From Bacillota bacterium (GTDB lineage: Bacteria; Bacillota; Clostridia; Oscillospirales; Ruminococcaceae), in assembly GCA_023413185.1 (NCBI GenBank), contig JAEZQD010000149.1, positions 1 to 9,451 on the forward strand: a stretch of 9,451 nt of DNA, given 5' to 3'. Positions 6,623 to 9,451 of this stretch are shown here, piece by piece. The first letter of the stretch is position 1; each line of letters opens with the position of its first letter. The position numbers and the translations under genes are program-made. The notes beneath the pieces were generated by a model. It worked only from the letters and a program-made list of their open reading frames with translations. It made no database searches and had not been told where the DNA came from.

Positions 6623-6650
6623 ATTATAACACAATAGCCGTCACCGTCAA
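6623..6650 (-). promoter_or_regulatory. Sigma-A type promoter of the xylanase gene
   Basis: On the minus strand, -35 TTGACG (6650-6645) and a perfect -10 TATAAT (6628-6623) are 16 bases apart. Transcription would start near 6616, leaving a leader of about 220 bases. The -35 box is embedded in an inverted repeat, CACC (6642-6645) / GGTG (6653-6656), with the palindrome CAATTG (6648-6653) inside it. A repressor bound there would block this promoter. Confidence 0.75.
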
Positions 6651-6696
6651 TTGGTGCACATTGGAATTAAAACAAGAAAAGAGTATCAACTAATTA

Positions 6697-6725
6697 TTGA
6701 CTGCATTGCTTTTCACATTTATAAT
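6697..6725 (+). promoter_or_regulatory. Sigma-A type promoter of the TetR/ABC operon
   Basis: -35 TTGACT (6697-6702) and a perfect -10 TATAAT (6720-6725) are separated by 17 bases. Transcription would start near 6732, about 33 bases before the TetR start codon. AGTCAA (6744-6749) in the leader is the reverse complement of the -35 box, so the pair TTGACT/AGTCAA flanks the -10 and start region. This may be the TetR operator, but the arms are short and far apart. Confidence 0.8.
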
Positions 6726-6764
6726 GACCATATAGATACAAATAGTCAAATAGGTGGTGATAAT

Positions 6765-7364
6765 ATGCCGAAGGCATTTAGCCAGTATGAACGAGAACAA
6801 ATTATGTTACAGCTACAGGCGGAGGCGGAAGAGTCTATCAAGCGGGTCGGCATTAAGCGAACAACGGTGGATGATTTAGCAAAGGCTGCAAGGATTCCCA
6901 AGGGTACGTTCTACCTCTTTTACACATCAAAGGAACAGCTTGTTTTCGAGGTAATCATGCAGTGGCACGCGCAGATCCATGCAAAGTTAATCGATGCCTT
7001 TTCTGCGTTAGGCACCGGCTGTAACGTCGAGGAATTGACAGAGGTAGTTTTTGGGGGATTTCAAGCCATATATGAGACCGCGTTGCCCGCGCTGATGCTA
7101 TCCGGCGAGCTGGATACCCTAATTCGCAAGCTGCCTGAACAGATTGTGCGGGAGCATTTTAAGCAGGACGATGACCAGCTGTCACAGCTGTTTGATATCC
7201 TGCCGCATATCAGCGAGCACAAGAAACAGGTGTTTTCCGCCGCCATGCGCATGCTGTTTTTTTCAGTGGCACACACAAGGGAAATAGGGGAGGAGCTCTT
7301 AGAAGAAACACTTCGGCTTTGCATCAGGGGACTGATTATTCAGCTATTGGAGGAAGAACAATGA
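6765..7364 (+). CDS. TetR/AcrR-family transcriptional regulator
   Basis: The 199-residue length is typical for TetR proteins. The ATG at 6765 is preceded by AGGTGG (6752-6757) with 7 bases spacing and lies downstream of a near-perfect promoter. A longer frame from TTG at 6651 would start upstream of that promoter and is rejected. The N-terminal DNA-binding domain has the family pattern: helix 1 (about 7-28), then RTTVDDLAKAARIPKGTFYLF (helix-turn-helix about 32-52) and the KEQL helix start. The C-terminal two thirds is helical and variable, as expected for a ligand and dimer domain, so the ligand cannot be read. The stop codon overlaps the ABC ATPase start (ATGA, 7361-7364), so it most likely represses its own transporter operon until a substrate binds. 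Because the xylanase promoter faces away from it in the same region, effects on that gene cannot be excluded. Confidence 0.94.
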   Translation: MPKAFSQYEREQIMLQLQAEAEESIKRVGIKRTTVDDLAKAARIPKGTFYLFYTSKEQLVFEVIMQWHAQIHAKLIDAFSALGTGCNVEELTEVVFGGFQAIYETALPALMLSGELDTLIRKLPEQIVREHFKQDDDQLSQLFDILPHISEHKKQVFSAAMRMLFFSVAHTREIGEELLEETLRLCIRGLIIQLLEEEQ

Positions 7365-8209
7365 TTGAGATTAGTGAGCTAACCTTTGGCTATACCAAAC
7401 AGCCGTTTATCAAGGATGTTTCGTTTGCGGTAAACAGGGGGGAGATATTCGGCTTTTTGGGGCCGTCCGGGGCAGGAAAGAGCACGTTGCAGAAGATACT
7501 AATCGGTCTTTTGCCCAGCTACGGGGGCAGCGTAACGGTGTTTGGAACCGAGGTCAAAAAGGTGTCAAAGGACTTTTATGAAAGAATCGGCATCGATTTT
7601 GAGTTTCCGACCCTGTACGAAAAGCTGACCGCACGTCAGAATCTATCGTTCTTTGCCTCGTTGTACAGCCGTAAAACCAGGGATATCGACGCACTGCTCA
7701 AAAGTGTTGATCTTGAAAAAGACGCAGATAAAAAGGTTTGCGACTACTCCAAGGGCATGAAGAGCCGGTTGAACTTTTTGCGTGCTCTAATCAACGATCC
7801 TGACATCTTGTTTTTAGACGAGCCAACCAGTGGGCTGGACCCAACCAACGCGCGGCTTGTTAAGGATGCCATTTTGCGAGAAAAGCAAAACGGTAAGACC
7901 GTTATCCTAACCACGCACAATATGCTTGACGCTCAGGAGCTGTGCGACCGTGTGGCGTTTATTGTTAACGGCGAGGTCAAGGCGATGGATACGCCCCGCG
8001 CGCTGATTATGAAAAAGGGTGCTGCAACAATACATTATACATACCTTGAGAACGGGAAGGAACAAGCGGGTGAGTGCGCACTTGCCGATACGGTCTATGA
8101 TGAACAGCTCTCTGCCGTGTTAAAAGAAGGACGCCTTATGACCATTCACTCCACCGAACCGAACCTTGGTGATATCTTTATCGACATAACGGGGAGGGTG
8201 CTGGTATGA
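7361..8209 (+). CDS. ABC transporter ATP-binding protein (exporter type)
   Basis: The 282-residue nucleotide-binding subunit starts at ATG 7361, which overlaps the TetR stop and follows GGAGG (7349-7353) by 7 bases. It contains Walker A GPSGAGKST (34-42), an ABC signature YSKGM (129-133) replacing LSGGQ, Walker B ILFLDEP (149-155) with catalytic E154, the D-loop SGLD and switch His186. The Q-loop region reads GIDFEFPTLYEKLT, with Glu81 where many transporters have Gln. These variants are familiar in ATPases that pair with ABC-2 type exporters. The last 60 residues or so form the small C-terminal domain common in that group. It should power the two membrane subunits encoded next, from the cytoplasmic face. 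The substrate is unknown; the operon pattern suggests a drug or other toxic compound. Confidence 0.95.
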   Translation: MIEISELTFGYTKQPFIKDVSFAVNRGEIFGFLGPSGAGKSTLQKILIGLLPSYGGSVTVFGTEVKKVSKDFYERIGIDFEFPTLYEKLTARQNLSFFASLYSRKTRDIDALLKSVDLEKDADKKVCDYSKGMKSRLNFLRALINDPDILFLDEPTSGLDPTNARLVKDAILREKQNGKTVILTTHNMLDAQELCDRVAFIVNGEVKAMDTPRALIMKKGAATIHYTYLENGKEQAGECALADTVYDEQLSAVLKEGRLMTIHSTEPNLGDIFIDITGRVLV

Positions 8210-8889
8210 GGCTTTGGCGATTAACGGCATCCGATGTGCTTTTTCAATGGAATTATGGGTTTTATTATGTGTACGCTGTCTTTTGCACCCTATACCTTCT
8301 CTCCATATTAACACTGCCTCAACCCGTTGGGCAGACGGTTGCGGTTGTAATGGTGTTCACCGACCCCGCCGCGATAGGGTTGTTTTTTATGGGTGCGATT
8401 GTTCTGCTAGAAAAAAGTCAGCGCGTTAACTGCGCGCTTGCCGTATCTCCCATACGAATATGGGAATACATTGCGGCGAAGGTACTCTCTCTTTCCGCCA
8501 TTGGGCTTGCGGTAGGGCTAATGCTTGCGGTTGCGGGGGGAATCCAAAATCTTGTGCTGTGTGCGCTGGGTATTTTGCTTGCATCGCTGTTGTTTTCGCT
8601 GTGCGGAATGATTGTCGCCATCAAGGTAACGACCTTAAACCAGTTTCTTCTTTACACAATCCCGTTTGAGCTGCTTATCTGCCTGCCACCGGCGCTTCTG
8701 TTTTTCGGCTTTCGTCATCCCGCTATGGCGGTGCTCCCCGGGGTTGCCGCGGTGTATCTAATCAGCGGGGATGCGTCTGTATGGCTTGTCAGCGTGGTTT
8801 CTTTGTGTGCGTGGATTGCCCTTGCGTATTTTGTGTGTTGCAAAGCGGTGCATAAGAACTTTACCGTGATGGGAGGTGCGGATGTTTGA
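8206..8889 (+). CDS. ABC-2 type exporter permease, first subunit
   Basis: The 227-residue membrane protein has about six hydrophobic segments (roughly 18-38, 44-69, 89-111, 115-141, 146-168 and 190-213). The ATG overlaps the ATPase stop (ATGA, 8206-8209), with a GGGGAGGG site (8191-8198) before it. The pattern of an acidic residue after the second segment, followed by the motif ALAVSPIRIWEYIAAK (77-92), is typical of permeases paired with a second unlike permease, as in the Rv2686c-Rv2688c fluoroquinolone export system of mycobacteria. That similarity is from memory, and the compound exported cannot be inferred. The equivalent segment of the next gene reads AIAVTPVGKDGYLFSR, so the two permeases appear to be distant paralogues that form a heterodimer. 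Confidence 0.9.
   Translation: MRLWRLTASDVLFQWNYGFYYVYAVFCTLYLLSILTLPQPVGQTVAVVMVFTDPAAIGLFFMGAIVLLEKSQRVNCALAVSPIRIWEYIAAKVLSLSAIGLAVGLMLAVAGGIQNLVLCALGILLASLLFSLCGMIVAIKVTTLNQFLLYTIPFELLICLPPALLFFGFRHPAMAVLPGVAAVYLISGDASVWLVSVVSLCAWIALAYFVCCKAVHKNFTVMGGADV
8871..8878 (+). promoter_or_regulatory. Ribosome binding site for the TTG-started second permease
   Basis: GGGAGGTG lies inside the end of the first permease gene, with GGAGG at 8872-8876, 9 bases before TTG at 8886. The nearer ATG at 8882 is out of frame with the permease and its frame closes after 18 codons, so this site supports the TTG start. Confidence 0.7.
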
Positions 8890-9451
8890 AGCCGGTTATT
8901 GTGGTTACCAAACAGTTTTTTCGGGAGATTTTGGATGACGCCATGCTGGTTGCTGTTTTGTTCGCACCAATACTTATGGGGCTACTATTTCGGTTTGGGA
9001 TTCCGGCACTAGAACGGTATCTGTGTCAGATACTCGGGAAAACAGAGCTGATTGCCCCGTATTATATTCTGTTTGACGAGCTGATGTGTTTTGCTACGCC
9101 CATTATGTTTGCGTTTGTCGGGGTCATGGTTATCCTGTCCGAGGCAGATTCGGGTATTACCCGGGCAATCGCTGTTACCCCCGTAGGAAAAGATGGGTAC
9201 CTTTTTTCGCGGATTGTACTGCCCGCTGTCGCATCCTCCGTTTACGGGCTAATTATTACGATGATGTTTCGAATCAGTGCAATGTCGTTTGCGCAGATTG
9301 CCCTTCTTTCAATCCTCTGCGCGCCGGTGGGGATCACAACCTCGGTGATGGTCGTCTCCCTTGCAAAAAACAAGGTGGAGGGGATGGCGCTGACAAAAAT
9401 GTCAGGGCTAATGATAATGGGGCTTCCCGCCGCGGTGTTTGTGCCAGCCCC
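8886..9451 (+). CDS. ABC-2 type exporter permease, second subunit (partial, runs off the window)
   Basis: The frame is open from TTG 8886 to the window end: 188 full codons and no stop. The N-terminus reads MKPVIVVTKQFFREILDDAM, followed by hydrophobic segments at about 20-36, 68-86, 110-130 and 138-160, and the start of another near 172. The start overlaps the previous stop (TTGA, 8886-8889), showing tight coupling. The acidic stretch LSEADSG (84-90) and AIAVTPVGKDGYLF (94-107) match in place the corresponding region of the first permease, and the pair is the arrangement known from two-permease drug exporters (fluoroquinolone type). Roughly the last fifth of a usual subunit is probably missing. 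TTG as start is inferred from frame and ribosome site; a start at ATG 8943 would remove the N-terminal amphipathic helix. Confidence 0.88.
   Translation, partial: MKPVIVVTKQFFREILDDAMLVAVLFAPILMGLLFRFGIPALERYLCQILGKTELIAPYYILFDELMCFATPIMFAFVGVMVILSEADSGITRAIAVTPVGKDGYLFSRIVLPAVASSVYGLIITMMFRISAMSFAQIALLSILCAPVGITTSVMVVSLAKNKVEGMALTKMSGLMIMGLPAAVFVPA

Larger units (their letters stand above)
6396..6764. other. 369-bp divergent regulatory region between xylanase and the TetR/ABC operon
   Basis: No gene is supported here. It contains the xylanase leader of about 220 bases, the back-to-back promoters of the xylanase (6623-6650) and the TetR gene (6697-6725), and several inverted repeats. One of these, TGAAAG/CTTTCA at 6421-6437, forms a 6-bp hairpin with a 5-base loop just upstream of the xylanase ribosome binding site and could influence translation. 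Confidence 0.7.

Noticed and set aside
6651..6764. N-terminal extension of the TetR gene from TTG 6651
   Set aside because: It would start upstream of the near-perfect promoter at 6697-6725, and the extra 38 residues do not belong to the TetR fold. ATG 6765 has a good ribosome binding site.
7319..7360. Upstream ATG at 7319 as start of the ABC ATPase
   Set aside because: It would overlap the TetR gene by 46 bases and lacks a ribosome binding site. ATG 7361 has GGAGG at the right distance and begins the family-typical MIEISELTFGY.
8882..8938. ATG at 8882 as start of the second permease
   Set aside because: Its frame closes after 18 codons; only the TTG at 8886 opens the long hydrophobic frame.
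1..9451. CRISPR array, insertion sequence, phage or defence genes
   Set aside because: No regularly spaced repeats, no transposase or integrase frame with recognisable motifs, and all good reading frames are accounted for by metabolic, signalling or transport genes.

Overview
The window looks like a chromosomal segment of a plant-polysaccharide-degrading anaerobe of the Bacillota, most likely class Clostridia. This is inferred from strong AGGAGG-type ribosome binding sites, near-consensus sigma-A promoters, a tRNA with encoded CCA, a lipoprotein GH10 xylanase and an EAL-CBS-GGDEF signalling protein. No gene here fixes the genus.

Layout. At the left edge a tRNA-Asn(GTT) (52-127, +) ends directly in a strong terminator. 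It converges on a minus-strand block of three genes that appear to be separately transcribed. Read in their own direction, these are a GH10 xylanase lipoprotein with a C-terminal CBM9-like module (6395-4644), an EAL-CBS-CBS-GGDEF cyclic-di-GMP protein (4290-2533), and a large cytoplasmic protein that looks like an (alpha/alpha)6-type carbohydrate-active enzyme of no family I can name (2256-283). Each has its own candidate promoter and is followed by a hairpin. Divergent from the xylanase is a plus-strand operon: a TetR-family regulator (6765-7364), an ABC ATPase (7361-8209), an ABC-2 type permease (8206-8889) and a second, related permease starting at a TTG at 8886 and cut by the window end. 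All three junctions overlap by 3 to 4 bases, so the four genes are almost certainly one transcript.

How they may work together. The xylanase would be anchored outside the cell and cut xylan. The large cytoplasmic protein could act on imported oligosaccharides, but only neighbourhood and fold impression suggest this. The c-di-GMP protein may link second-messenger level to surface or substrate attachment, also an inference. The TetR/ABC operon resembles self-regulated drug-export cassettes with one ATPase and two unlike permeases (the type named for fluoroquinolone export in mycobacteria). The xylanase and TetR promoters face away from each other with about 46 bp between their -35 boxes, so cross-regulation is possible.

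I see no CRISPR array, insertion sequence, phage gene or clear defence system, and nothing I would confidently call a new biological system. The best leads are the unassigned enzyme with its own promoter and operator-like inverted repeat, the repeat cluster upstream of the EAL-CBS-GGDEF gene, and the partial duplication and inversion of the tRNA-Asn 5' end at the left edge.
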